Source: Nocardioides exalbidus
GTDB lineage: Bacteria; Actinomycetota; Actinomycetes; Propionibacteriales; Nocardioidaceae
Direction: 5' to 3'
Length of the DNA: 64,000 nt
Assembly (NCBI RefSeq): GCF_900105585.1
Contig: NZ_FNRT01000002.1
Coordinates: 4,445,051 to 4,509,050, forward strand
Part shown: positions 1-9,001 of the stretch, piece by piece
Layout: each line of letters starts with the position of its first letter
Position numbering within the stretch: the stretch's first letter is position 1
The notes under the pieces: model-generated
Databases searched by the model: none
Told to the model about the DNA's origin: nothing
Seen by the model: only the letters and a program-made list of their open reading frames with translations
Position numbers and translations under genes: made by a program

Positions 1-625
1 CCTTGGCCTGCTGCATGAGCGTCTCGTCGACACCGAGGCGGCCCGCGGTGTCGATGATGACGACGTCGTGGAGCTTGCGCTTCGCCTCCTCGATCGACGC
101 CCGTGCGACGTCGACCGGGTTGCCCGTGCCGTTGCCGGGCTCGGGGGCGAACACGGGCACGCCGACCCGCTCGCCGTTGACCTGGAGCTGCTGGACCGCG
201 TTGGGGCGCTGCAGGTCGGCCGCGACGAGCATCGGCGTCTTGTCCTGGTCCTTCAACCAGAGCGCGAGCTTGGCGGCCAGGGTCGTCTTGCCGGCACCCT
301 GGAGGCCGGCCAGCATGATGACGGTCGGCCCGGACTTGGCATAGCGCAGCCGGCGGGTCTCGCCGCCGAGGATCGTCACGAGCTCCTCGTGGACGATCTT
401 GATGATCTGCTGCGCGGGGTTGAGGGCGCCGCTGACCTCGTCGGTGCGGGCCCGCTCCTTCACCGCGTTGACGAACTCCTTGACGACCGGCAGCGCGACG
501 TCGGCCTCGAGCAGCGCGATGCGGATCTCGCGCGCGGTGGCGTCGATGTCGGCCTCGGAGAGCCGACCCTTGCCCCGGAGGTTCTTGAAGGTGTCGGCAA
601 GGCGGTCGGAGAGTGTGGCGAACAC
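1..625 (-). CDS. ffh: Signal recognition particle protein Ffh/SRP54 (5' part only)
   Basis: The N-terminal 208 residues are in the window; the rest lies beyond the left edge. Ffh is the GTPase that binds SRP RNA and delivers ribosomes making membrane proteins to FtsY. Visible are the N-terminal helical domain (starting MFATLSDRLADTFKNLRGKG), the P-loop GLQGAGKTTLAAKLA near residue 105, the DLQRPNAVQQL motif and the G3 motif DTAGRLG. The chosen start is GTG at 625-623, which gives the usual Ffh beginning. The receptor partner ftsY lies 8 kb away on the same strand. The C-terminal M domain cannot be assessed. Confidence 0.95.
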   Translation of the reverse strand, partial: MFATLSDRLADTFKNLRGKGRLSEADIDATAREIRIALLEADVALPVVKEFVNAVKERARTDEVSGALNPAQQIIKIVHEELVTILGGETRRLRYAKSGPTVIMLAGLQGAGKTTLAAKLALWLKDQDKTPMLVAADLQRPNAVQQLQVNGERVGVPVFAPEPGNGTGNPVDVARASIEEAKRKLHDVVIIDTAGRLGVDETLMQQAK

Positions 626-723
626 GGTGTGGGCTGTCCCTCGCATCGATGGGTGTGGCGACTGCCCAGCCTAACCGTCGAGGCCCGACCAGCCTTCCTC
701 GACGGCCGAGACACTCCCGTGGC

Positions 724-2946
724 TCAGCCGCCGAGGGCGGTGCGCACGGCGTGTGCGGCCGCCGCGGCACGTTCTTCGGTGGGGCGCACCCCGCCGACCT
801 CCTGCACGTAGAACACGTCGACGGCCTGGGGGCCGAGCGTGGAGACGTGCGCCGAGGCGACGGTGAGCCCCAGGCCGGCGAGCGTGGTGAGCACGCGGTG
901 CACCACCCCCGGCCGGTCGGAGGTGCGGATCTCGAGCACGAGCGAGGCGCGCGAGGCGTCGGGGCGGACCTCGACGATCGGCGGCAGCTCGTCGTCGCGC
1001 CGGGCCGGGAGGTCGGGCATCCGCTGGGTGCCCTCGACGACGCGCCGGATCCGCTCACGGACGATCGCCGGGTCGAGGTAGGCGTCGGACACCTCCCACG
1101 CGCTGACGCCCCACTCCCCCTCGGCGTCGACCTGGGCCCAGGCACGCGCGGCGTGGACCGGCACCCGCATGGCGGCCAGTCCCCCGGCCACGTCGGCGAG
1201 GAGCCCGACCCGGTCGGCGGCGATCACCGTGACGGTCGCGCCGACCTCGTGCGGGGAGATGTCGACCGCGACCGCGCCCGCGTCGCGTCGTACGACGTCG
1301 GGCACGGGCAGCGACGTGGGCGGGAGGTCGTGGGTGAGCTCCGCCCCGAGGGCGTGGCCGGCGTTGGACACGAGCCGGTCGATGAGCGAGGCGCGCCACG
1401 TCGTCCAGGCCGCCGCCGAGGCGGCGCGGGAGTCGGCCTCGGTGAGCGCGCGGAGCAGCTCGAGGCTGGCGGCGTCGGGCACGTGGGTGAGCAGCTCGGC
1501 CGTCGTGGCCGGGTCGTCGGGGTCGCGCGTGGTGGCGAGGTTGGCGAGCAGGAGGTGCCAGCGCACCAGCGAGGCGACCACCTCGGCGTCGAGGTCGGTG
1601 AACCCCATGCGGGTGACGATCTTGCGGGCCATCGGCTCACCGGCGACCGAGTGGTCCTGGAGCGAGCCCTTGCCGATGTCGTGCAGCAGGGCGGCGACGA
1701 GCAGCAGGTCCGGGCGCCGCACCGTGCGGATCAGCGAGCCCGCAGCTGCGCAGGTCTCGACGACGTGCCGGTCGACGGTGAAGCGGTGGATCGCCGAGGC
1801 GTGCGGCAGCAGCCGGATCTGCTCCCACTCGGGGAGGAAGGTCTCGATGCCGTCGATCTCGTCCAGGGTCTCCCAGACCGGCAGCAGGCCGGGGCCGCTC
1901 GCGAGCAGGCGGACGAGGGCGTTGCGCGCGCTGGCCGGCCACGGGACCGGAAGCTCGGCACCCTCCCGAACCAGCCGTGCGGCCGTGGTCGGGGCGAGCA
2001 CGGCGTCGCGGCTCGCGGCCTCGGCGGCGGCGCGCAGCAGCAGGGTCGGGTCGTCGCCGGGCGAGGTGCCCTTGTCGAGGACGACCTCCCCGCGGGAGAG
2101 GGCGATGCCGGGCGCGACGCGGGACAGGGCCGGCGTACGACGCCCCTTGTCGCTCGCGCTGCGGCCCGTCACGGCGTCCGTGCGCCGCCACGCCAGGCGC
2201 GACAGGTGCCCGATCCGGCGGCCGAGGGAGCGCACGTGGCGCTGCGCGGCCTCGGCGCCGGCGAGGCCGAGGCGCTCGGCGAGCGGCGCCCACATCTCCG
2301 GCGCGATCCGGTCACTGGGGCGCCCGGCGAGGTCCTGCACCTCGTCGCGGACGTCGAGGAGCATCAGCCGGGCCGCCTCGAGCGCCGGCGTCGAGGCGTC
2401 GACGAGCCAGCTCGCCTCGATCGCCTTGAGCACGCTGGCGTCGCGCAGCCCGCCCTCGGACTCCTTGACGTCGGGCACCGAGGCGTGGGCCAGCTCGCCG
2501 GTCACCTCGTGCCGCTTGTGCGTCATCGCCTTGAGGTCGGGCAGCCGGGTGCGCGCCTGGCGCCGCCAGTCGGCCAGCATCGTGGTGCGCAGGCGCAGGC
2601 TCAGCCCGGGGTCGCCGGCGAGGTGACGGGCGTCGAGGAGGCCGAGCGCGACCCGTAGGTCGGCGGCGGCGTCGAGCATCTCGCCCATCGAGCGCACCGA
2701 GTGGTCGAGCCGCCGGCCCGAGTCCCAGAGCGGATACCAGAGCGTGCTGCCGAGCTCGCCGATCTCGACGTCGTCCTCGTGGACGAGCACCACGTCGAGG
2801 TCGGAGTGCGGGGCGAGCTCACCCCGCCCGTAGCCACCGACGGCGACCAGGGCCACCCCGGCGACGGGCCCGGAGGAGGCAGCGTATGCCTCCCGGCAGA
2901 GCTCGTCGGCCACGGTGGCCCTGGTCTGTCGCTGTGCTGCGGTCAT
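724..2946 (-). CDS. glnD: PII nucleotidyltransferase GlnD
   Basis: Modifies and demodifies the PII protein in response to nitrogen status; actinobacterial homologues are reported to adenylylate rather than uridylylate PII. The 740-residue frame shows the nucleotidyltransferase core GGYGRGELAPHSDLDVVL near residue 40 with its two Asp residues, a central HD phosphohydrolase domain (LLHDIGKG, then DHSVAGE) and two C-terminal ACT domains. It is the last gene of amt-glnB-glnD, 37 bases after glnB. The ATG at 2946 was chosen because an upstream in-frame extension to 3063 would run into glnB and looks like out-of-frame translation. No clear Shine-Dalgarno was seen, so the start is uncertain. Confidence 0.93.
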   Translation of the reverse strand: MTAAQRQTRATVADELCREAYAASSGPVAGVALVAVGGYGRGELAPHSDLDVVLVHEDDVEIGELGSTLWYPLWDSGRRLDHSVRSMGEMLDAAADLRVALGLLDARHLAGDPGLSLRLRTTMLADWRRQARTRLPDLKAMTHKRHEVTGELAHASVPDVKESEGGLRDASVLKAIEASWLVDASTPALEAARLMLLDVRDEVQDLAGRPSDRIAPEMWAPLAERLGLAGAEAAQRHVRSLGRRIGHLSRLAWRRTDAVTGRSASDKGRRTPALSRVAPGIALSRGEVVLDKGTSPGDDPTLLLRAAAEAASRDAVLAPTTAARLVREGAELPVPWPASARNALVRLLASGPGLLPVWETLDEIDGIETFLPEWEQIRLLPHASAIHRFTVDRHVVETCAAAGSLIRTVRRPDLLLVAALLHDIGKGSLQDHSVAGEPMARKIVTRMGFTDLDAEVVASLVRWHLLLANLATTRDPDDPATTAELLTHVPDAASLELLRALTEADSRAASAAAWTTWRASLIDRLVSNAGHALGAELTHDLPPTSLPVPDVVRRDAGAVAVDISPHEVGATVTVIAADRVGLLADVAGGLAAMRVPVHAARAWAQVDAEGEWGVSAWEVSDAYLDPAIVRERIRRVVEGTQRMPDLPARRDDELPPIVEVRPDASRASLVLEIRTSDRPGVVHRVLTTLAGLGLTVASAHVSTLGPQAVDVFYVQEVGGVRPTEERAAAAAHAVRTALGG

Positions 2947-2983
2947 GCGGGGTCCGCATCGGCGTTCCCGAGAGGGAGTGCCA

Positions 2984-3322
2984 TCAGAGAGCCGACGCGT
3001 CCTGCTCGCCGGTGCGGACACGGACGACGGTCTCGACCGGGCTGACCCAGACCTTGCCGTCACCGATCCGACCCGTCTGCGCGGTCTTCACGATGATGCC
3101 GACCACGTCCTCCGCGTCGGCGTCGTCGATGACGATCTCGATCCGGATCTTGGGGACCAGCGCGATGTCGTACTCGGCACCGCGGTAGACCTCGGTGTGG
3201 CCCTTCTGGCGGCCGTAGCCGCTGACCTCGGAGACCGTCATGCCGGCGACGCCGAAGGTCTCCAGCGCCTCGCGGACGTCCTCCCACTTGTGCGGCTTGA
3301 TGACCGCGGTCACGAGCTTCAT
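2984..3322 (-). CDS. glnB: Nitrogen regulatory protein PII
   Basis: Trimeric nitrogen and energy sensor of 112 residues, the normal PII length. It starts MKLVTAVIKPHKWEDVREAL, has the T-loop with GHTEVYRGAEYD carrying the modifiable Tyr51, and ends with the conserved VRVRTGE segment. The ATG overlaps the amt stop codon (ATGA), so it should be translationally coupled to the ammonium channel it regulates. The modifying enzyme GlnD follows. Many genomes call this paralogue glnK because of the amt linkage; the sequence alone does not separate the two names. Confidence 0.96.
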   Translation of the reverse strand: MKLVTAVIKPHKWEDVREALETFGVAGMTVSEVSGYGRQKGHTEVYRGAEYDIALVPKIRIEIVIDDADAEDVVGIIVKTAQTGRIGDGKVWVSPVETVVRVRTGEQDASAL

Positions 3323-4623
3323 GCCTTCGCTCCTTCAGTGGTGGTGGCGGGCTTCGCGGTGGCTGCAGCGAGGACGCTGGACGAGCCGCCGCTGGTGCCG
3401 CTGTGCAGGTCGTACGCCGACTCGCCGTGGGCGGCGAGGTCGATGCCGTTGACCTCGTCCTCCTCGTCGAGGCGGAGGCCGATCGTGAACTTGATGGCGA
3501 GCGCGATCACGGTGGTCAGGACGCCGGAGAACACGATGGCCACGAGGACACCGAGGATCTGGTCGACCAGGGAACCCGCGCCGCCACCGTAGAGCAGGCC
3601 GTCGACGCCACCGGCGCCCTCGGCCGTGGAGAAGACACCGATCAGCACGGTGCCCACGATGCCACCCACCAGGTGGACGCCGACCACGTCGAGCGAGTCG
3701 TCGTAGCCGAGCTTGTACTTGAGGCCGACGGCCCAGGCGCAGACCGCACCGGCGATGAGGCCGATGGCGACGGCACCGGAGAGGTTGACCGCACCGGCGG
3801 CCGGGGTGATCGCGACGAGGCCCGCGACGATGCCGGAGGCGGCGCCGAGCGAGGTGGCCTTCTTGTGGATCATCCGCTCGATGAGCAGCCAGCCGAGGAT
3901 GGCGGCCATCGTGGCGAGCGTGGTGTTGGCGAAGGTGCGTCCGGTCTCGAGCGGGAACTGGGTCTCCGGGTCGTCGCCGAAGACGATCGAGCCGACGTTG
4001 AAGCCGTACCAGCCCATCCAGAGGAGGCCGGCGCCGAGCATGGTGAGCGTCAGGTTGTGCGGACGCATCTGCTCCTTGGGCCAGCCGATGCGCTTGCCGA
4101 GCAGGACGACCAGGACGAGGGCCGCGACACCGGCGTTGATGTGGACGGCCGTGCCACCCGCGTAGTCCTGCGCGCCGATGCGGCCGCAGATGAGCGAGTC
4201 GTCGGTGCAGCTGAAGACCATGTGGGCCATCGGGAAGTAGACGACCAGCGCCCACACCGGGACGAAGAGCACCCAGGCGGAGAACTTCATGCGGTCGGCG
4301 ACCGCGCCGCTGATCAGCGCGACGGTGATGATCGCGAAGGTCATCTGGAACATCACGAAGATGTAGTCACCGGTCGAGACGTCCTTGAGCCAGAGCAGCT
4401 CGAAGGGGTTGGCGAACAGGGTGCCGTCGCCGCCGAAGCCCATCGACCAGCCGACAGCGACGTAGAGGATGCCGACGATCGCTGCTGCGATGTACGACAT
4501 CATCATCATGTTGAGCACGGACTTCGACCGCGACATGCCGCCGTAGAACAGGGCCAGCGCGGGCACCGTCATCATCAGGACGAAGGCAGTCGCCACCAGC
4601 ATGAAGGCGTAATAGCCGTCCAC
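3319..4623 (-). CDS. amt: Ammonium transporter Amt
   Basis: Polytopic membrane channel for ammonium/ammonia, 434 residues with about eleven hydrophobic segments. The twin pore histidines are visible in AVHINAGVAALVLV and VGVHLVGGIVGT. The start is taken as GTG at 4623-4621 because a strong Shine-Dalgarno (GGAGGTCC) lies just upstream; the longer open frame to 4734 adds a non-membrane, low-quality N-terminus. The stop overlaps the glnB start. First gene of the nitrogen operon; a GlnR-like half site lies about 100 bases upstream. Confidence 0.96.
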   Translation of the reverse strand: MDGYYAFMLVATAFVLMMTVPALALFYGGMSRSKSVLNMMMMSYIAAAIVGILYVAVGWSMGFGGDGTLFANPFELLWLKDVSTGDYIFVMFQMTFAIITVALISGAVADRMKFSAWVLFVPVWALVVYFPMAHMVFSCTDDSLICGRIGAQDYAGGTAVHINAGVAALVLVVLLGKRIGWPKEQMRPHNLTLTMLGAGLLWMGWYGFNVGSIVFGDDPETQFPLETGRTFANTTLATMAAILGWLLIERMIHKKATSLGAASGIVAGLVAITPAAGAVNLSGAVAIGLIAGAVCAWAVGLKYKLGYDDSLDVVGVHLVGGIVGTVLIGVFSTAEGAGGVDGLLYGGGAGSLVDQILGVLVAIVFSGVLTTVIALAIKFTIGLRLDEEDEVNGIDLAAHGESAYDLHSGTSGGSSSVLAAATAKPATTTEGAKA

Positions 4624-4719
4624 AGGACCTCCAGGAAACGTGCGTGGGTGTGGGCACCGTGCCCATGACGGCGTTGTCATGACGGTGCTCACGCGTTGCC
4701 CGAAGCCTGTGGGCGCGAG

Positions 4720-4734
4720 GTTTCGCGACGTCAC
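4720..4734 (-). promoter_or_regulatory. Possible GlnR-type site upstream of amt
   Basis: On the minus strand this reads GTGACGTCGCGAAAC, a GTNAC and a GAAAC half separated by five bases. GlnR sites in actinobacteria are usually GTNAC-n6-GAAAC, so the spacing is one short and only one clear half was found. The position, about 100 bases before the amt start, fits nitrogen control of the operon. Weak evidence. Confidence 0.3.
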
Positions 4735-4826
4735 GGGTCATGTTGCAGGCAGGCAACGGAATGGCACCTCGTGTTACAGGTGTGTGAACGGACCGGCCGC
4801 CGGACGCCCCTTGTTAGTGTTCGGCC

Positions 4827-5771
4827 GTGTCCAGACTTGCCGTGATGGCGCACTACGACGTCGCCGGGGAGCTCAGGCCCCACGTGCGGGGTCAGGTGGA
4901 GGCGCTCGCCGCCTCGGTCGACACGCTGCTGGTCTGCACGACCGCCCAGATGCAGGACTCGGCCCGCGCCTGGCTGTCCGAGCGCGCGGTCGTCGTCGAG
5001 CGCGCCAACTACGGCTACGACTTCTTCAGCTACAAGGTCGGCCTCGACGCCGCCGGCGACCTGACCCGCTACGACGAGGTGGTCGTGTGCAACGACACCT
5101 ACGTCTTCGCGATGGACTCCTACGAGCCCGTGTTCGAGGAGATGGCGACCCGGCCGTGCGACTTCTGGGGCCTCACCGGCGCCGAGCGGCTCGCCCCGCA
5201 CATCCAGTCGTTCTTCGTCGCGTTCCGGCCGTGGGTGGTCGCCTCACGTGCGTTCACGCAGTTCTGGGAGGAGATGGAGCCGATCTCCAAGCGGCGCCAG
5301 GTCATCCGGCGCTACGAGATCGGCATGTCCCGCAAGCTCTACGACGCCGGCTTCAGCTCCGACACCTACTTCGTCGAGACCCTCGAGGACCGCCGGATCG
5401 CCCGCGAGCGGATGCGCTGGTGGGCCGCGCACCGCTCGACGTTCCCCCGCAACCGCACCGAGGTGCGCGAGTGGCGCGAGCGGGCCAACGAGCCGTGGAA
5501 CCCGGCCCGCAGCCTGGCCGACCGCGTGCTCGACGATGCGAGGCTCCCCTACGTCAAGATCGACACCCTGCGATACGACCCCTACAACCTCGACGCCAAG
5601 CGCCTGCTCGAGCTGTGCGAGCGCCGCTTCCCCCAGCGCTTCGCCGGCGTGCGCGAGTTCCTCGACGAGACCGCTCAGTACTACCCGCTGCGCGACACCG
5701 AGCGGCTCCTGCCGACGCCGCTCGCCCTCGAGCCCCTCTTCCCGCGCGTGAGGTACTCCGATGCGCGGTGA
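4827..5771 (+). CDS. RgpF-like rhamnan synthesis family protein
   Basis: The 314-residue protein resembles the RgpF family found in rhamnose-containing polysaccharide loci. Supporting motifs are the start LAVMAHYDVAGELRPHV, the NYGYDFFSYKVGL segment near residue 65, CNDTYVF, and HIQSFFVAFRPWV followed by FWEEMEP. It has no transmembrane segment and is probably a cytosolic glycosyltransferase-like enzyme acting on a surface glycan. A TAGTGT hexamer ends six bases before the GTG and no Shine-Dalgarno is present, which suggests a leaderless mRNA. It overlaps the next gene by 11 bases. Exact substrate unknown. Confidence 0.8.
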   Translation: MSRLAVMAHYDVAGELRPHVRGQVEALAASVDTLLVCTTAQMQDSARAWLSERAVVVERANYGYDFFSYKVGLDAAGDLTRYDEVVVCNDTYVFAMDSYEPVFEEMATRPCDFWGLTGAERLAPHIQSFFVAFRPWVVASRAFTQFWEEMEPISKRRQVIRRYEIGMSRKLYDAGFSSDTYFVETLEDRRIARERMRWWAAHRSTFPRNRTEVREWRERANEPWNPARSLADRVLDDARLPYVKIDTLRYDPYNLDAKRLLELCERRFPQRFAGVREFLDETAQYYPLRDTERLLPTPLALEPLFPRVRYSDAR

Positions 5772-8739
5772 GCGACGCCGCCCCGGACAGGTGAGGTACG
5801 ACGACGCGGCCGAGGTGCTGGTCGAGGCGGGCCTCGTCGACGCCGACTACGTCGGCGCGCAGCTCGGCACGACCTTCGACACCGTCCAGGAGGCTGCGCG
5901 CGCGGCCGTCGACGCCGGCGACGTGTCCCCGCACCCCCTGTTCGAGGCGCAGTGGATCGGCCGGCGGCGCTCGTGGCAGCGGCTGGGCCAGCACCCGGCC
6001 CTCTGGTACCTCTCCGAGCGGCGCCGCCGCAACCGCATCGCCCCGCATCCCCTGGTCGACCCGCGGATCATCTTCGCCGCCTACCCCGAGGCGCGGTTGC
6101 ACCCCTACGGCGCACTGTCCTACTGGCTGTCGGTGACCGGTCCCGGCACCGCGCTCCCGACGCGGATCCTGCCCAAGAAGGTCTCGTGGGGCGCCTACCG
6201 CTCGGCCGCGATCGAGGCGGCCGCCGGCTGGCGCCGCGAGGTCGTGCTGGAACGCCCCGAGCTGGTCGGTCCGGCGCCCGAGGTCCCGGTCCTGGGCGCC
6301 TCCCCGGCCGTCACCGTGGTCATGGCCACCCAGGACGCCGGTCCGCTCGTCCACGAGACCGTCGCCTCGCTGCAGGCGCAGACCTTCACCGACTGGCACC
6401 TGGTCGCGGTCGACCGGGGGTCCCTCGACGACACCGCGGCCGTGGTCCAGGGCATGGCGGCCTTCGACGACCGCATCACGCTCGTGCGCGAGTCGCGCTG
6501 CGGGCACGCCCACGCGCTCAACGTCGCCCTCGAGCACGGCACGTCCGAGCACGTCGCGTTCCTCCCGCTGGGTCGCGAGTGGCTGCCGGAGATGCTGGCC
6601 GACCTCCTCGGCCACGCGCACGAGTCCGGGGCGACGGCGGTCCTCGCCGGGGCCGGCTCCGTCGGCCGGTCGCGGGCCGAGCTCCTCGGCGGCCGACCCG
6701 TCGACCTCACCACCGCCCTGCTCCGGCGCGACGCGATCAAGGACGTCGGCGGGTTCGACGAGGGCCTGGGCGGTGCGGCCGAGCGCGACCTGCTGCTCCG
6801 GCTGACCCGCGAGCAGGAGCCGGTCGCCATCGACGTACCCGTGCTCAAGCGGCCCGACGCCCCGCTCGCGGGCTTCGCCGACGACTGGGGCTCGGTGGTC
6901 CTCGAGCGGCAGCTGGTCGACTGGGACGCCGCGTCCGGGCGCGAGCTCTCGGAGGACCTCGTCAGCCACGTGATGCCCCTGGGCATCGAGCCCCGCCGCA
7001 CGGTCGAGTGGCTCAGCTCGGTGCCCCGCGAGGGCTCGGAGCTGATCCTGGTCGGCGTACGGCTCCGACGGGCGCACCACGTCCTTGCTGCGTCGATCGC
7101 CGCCATCATCTCCGGGGCGCGCTTCGTGTCCGTGCCGGCGACCGTGTCGACCTCGGCCGCCACCAACGCCGGCATCGCGGTCGCCTCGGGCGCCACCGTG
7201 CTGCTCGTACGCCCGGAGGCGATGCCGCCCCGCCAGCCGATCGCCGAGCAGCTCGCCGGCGTCGTGCGCGAGGAGGGCGTCGCGGTCGCCCAGCCGCTGG
7301 TCGTCGACCTCGACGGCGTGGTCCTGAGCGCAGGCGCACGCTTCTCACCGGACAACCCCCACCCCGAGCTCTTCCTCGCCGGCCTGCCGACCAGCGACGC
7401 CATCCGGATCGGGACCTGCGAGGTCGCCGCACCCGCTACCCCGCTGGTCGCGCTGCGCACGTCGACCGTCGTCGCGCTGCGCGGGCTCGACCCGCGCTTC
7501 CACTCGGTCCTCGCCGAGACCGACCTCGGCCTGCGGGCGGCGCAGGCGGGCCTGGGGCACTCGGTGGTCGTGCCCGACACGGTGATCACCTCGCGCACGC
7601 CCTACGCCACTCCCGACGAGCTGATCGGGGCGATGTCGTCGCTGCGCGGCACGACCGCCCGCCCCGGTACGGACCGGTCGACGGAGCTGCTCCTGAGGGC
7701 GGGCCTCGAGGTCACCGACCAGCGCAACCGTCGGGTCTCCGCCGACCCCGAGGACCGCGCTGCTCCGTCGGTGCTGGTGCCCGAGCTCGTGCTGCGCGCG
7801 ATCGAGGGGATCCACGAGTCGCCGCCCCGACTGCGGTGGGCCGTCGACATCGCCGCGCCCGCCGCCCAGCGCGGAGACCGGTGGGGCGACACCTACTTCG
7901 CGCGGTCACTCGCCGAGGCCCTCGAACGACGCGGCCAGCACGTCGCCATCGACCGCCGCGACGCCCGCGAGCGCGACTCCCGCGACCAGGACGACGTGCT
8001 CCTCGTGCTCCGCGGGCTCGACCGCGTGACACCCCGACCCGGCCTCCTCAACGTCGAGTGGATCATCAGCCACCCCGACATGATCACGCCCGAGGAGGTC
8101 GCCGCCTTCGACCTGGTCTACGCCGCCAGCACGAGCTGGTCCGAGCGGGTCACCCGCGAGTGGGGCACCCCCGTCGAGCCGCTGCTGCAGTGCACCGACA
8201 CCCGGTGGTTCCACCCCGACCGCGCCGAGCCCGACACCGGGCCCGCGCTGCTGTTCGTCGGCAACTCGCGCGGCGTCTACCGCTACGCCGTGCGCAGCGC
8301 CCTCGCCATCGGCGCCGACCTCACGCTCCACGGCAACGACTGGACCGAGTTCGTCGAGCGCGACCAGATCACCTCGAGCGGCGTGGCCAACCAGGAAGTG
8401 GGTGCGCTCTACGCCTCCGCCGGGATCGTCCTCAACGACCACCACCTCGACATGCGGCGCGACAGCTTCGCCTCCAACCGGCTCTTCGACGCCGCCGCCT
8501 GCGGGGCCCGGATCCTCAGCGACCGCATCGACGGCCTCGAGGAGATCTTCTCCGGCCTCGCGGTGCCGTTCGACAACGAGCACGAGCTCGCGCGCCTGGT
8601 CCAGCCTCCCTACGACGCCTTCCCCGACAACGAGGCGCGCCGTCGGATCGCGACCCGGATCATCGCCGAGCACAGCTTCGACAAGCGCGCCGAGACGCTC
8701 ATCGACGACGCCGTACGCCACCTCCTCGCCCGCCGCTGA
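5761..8739 (+). CDS. Large multidomain glycosyltransferase (RgpF-like N-terminus, GT2, CgeB-like C-terminus)
   Basis: A 992-residue protein with three parts. Residues 1-170 resemble the C-terminal part of RgpF-type proteins (PLFEAQWI, then HPYGALSYWLSV). From about residue 181 there is a GT-A glycosyltransferase family 2 domain: SPAVTVVMATQDAG, VASLQAQTF and GSLDDTAAVV, but the usual DDGS is changed (VDRGSLDD) and a DXD is not obvious. From about residue 690 there is a CgeB/glycosyltransferase-1-like domain (LLNVEWIISHPD, LLFVGNSRGVYRYAVRS, RLFDAAACGARILSDR). It overlaps and probably functions with the preceding gene in making a surface glycan. The TGA stop lies inside the first copy of a 31-bp repeat. 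Confidence 0.82.
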   Translation: MRGERRRPGQVRYDDAAEVLVEAGLVDADYVGAQLGTTFDTVQEAARAAVDAGDVSPHPLFEAQWIGRRRSWQRLGQHPALWYLSERRRRNRIAPHPLVDPRIIFAAYPEARLHPYGALSYWLSVTGPGTALPTRILPKKVSWGAYRSAAIEAAAGWRREVVLERPELVGPAPEVPVLGASPAVTVVMATQDAGPLVHETVASLQAQTFTDWHLVAVDRGSLDDTAAVVQGMAAFDDRITLVRESRCGHAHALNVALEHGTSEHVAFLPLGREWLPEMLADLLGHAHESGATAVLAGAGSVGRSRAELLGGRPVDLTTALLRRDAIKDVGGFDEGLGGAAERDLLLRLTREQEPVAIDVPVLKRPDAPLAGFADDWGSVVLERQLVDWDAASGRELSEDLVSHVMPLGIEPRRTVEWLSSVPREGSELILVGVRLRRAHHVLAASIAAIISGARFVSVPATVSTSAATNAGIAVASGATVLLVRPEAMPPRQPIAEQLAGVVREEGVAVAQPLVVDLDGVVLSAGARFSPDNPHPELFLAGLPTSDAIRIGTCEVAAPATPLVALRTSTVVALRGLDPRFHSVLAETDLGLRAAQAGLGHSVVVPDTVITSRTPYATPDELIGAMSSLRGTTARPGTDRSTELLLRAGLEVTDQRNRRVSADPEDRAAPSVLVPELVLRAIEGIHESPPRLRWAVDIAAPAAQRGDRWGDTYFARSLAEALERRGQHVAIDRRDARERDSRDQDDVLLVLRGLDRVTPRPGLLNVEWIISHPDMITPEEVAAFDLVYAASTSWSERVTREWGTPVEPLLQCTDTRWFHPDRAEPDTGPALLFVGNSRGVYRYAVRSALAIGADLTLHGNDWTEFVERDQITSSGVANQEVGALYASAGIVLNDHHLDMRRDSFASNRLFDAAACGARILSDRIDGLEEIFSGLAVPFDNEHELARLVQPPYDAFPDNEARRRIATRIIAEHSFDKRAETLIDDAVRHLLARR

Positions 8740-9001
8740 CCGGGCACTCCGTCCCCGTCACCCGCGCCGACCGGGCACTCCGTCCCCGTCACACTCGCCG
8801 ACCGGGCACTCCGTCCCCGTCACCCGCGCCGACCGGGCACTCCGTCCCCGTCACCCGCGCCGACCGGGCACTCCGTCCCCGTCAGGACGGAGAGGAAGTG
8901 CCCGGTCGTGGTTCAGGACGGGCAGGAAGTGCCCGGTCGCGGTTGAGGACGGGCAGGAAGTGCCCGGTCGCGGTTGAAGACAGGGACGGAGTGCCCGGTC
9001 A
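8738..9001. repeat. Inverted array of 31-bp tandem repeats between convergent genes
   Basis: The left arm has five units on the plus strand starting at 8738, 8769, 8800, 8831 and 8862, exactly 31 bases apart, each beginning GACCGGGCACTCCGTCCCCG. The right arm has four units in the opposite orientation, with matching elements (GTGCCCGGTC) at 31-base steps starting near 8893, 8924, 8955 and 8986. The core shared by both arms is GACCGGGCACT; flanks differ between arms. The stop codons of both flanking genes are formed by the outermost copies (TGACCGGGCAC). It could form a long hairpin and act as a two-way terminator. No unique spacers are seen, so it is not a CRISPR array. Confidence 0.93.

Noticed and set aside
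613..2658. Open frame antisense to glnD
   Set aside because: Same GC-driven effect; no motifs and the glnD domains are clear on the other strand.
8738..9001. CRISPR array
   Set aside because: Units have no unique spacers, the two arms are in opposite orientation and no cas genes are present.
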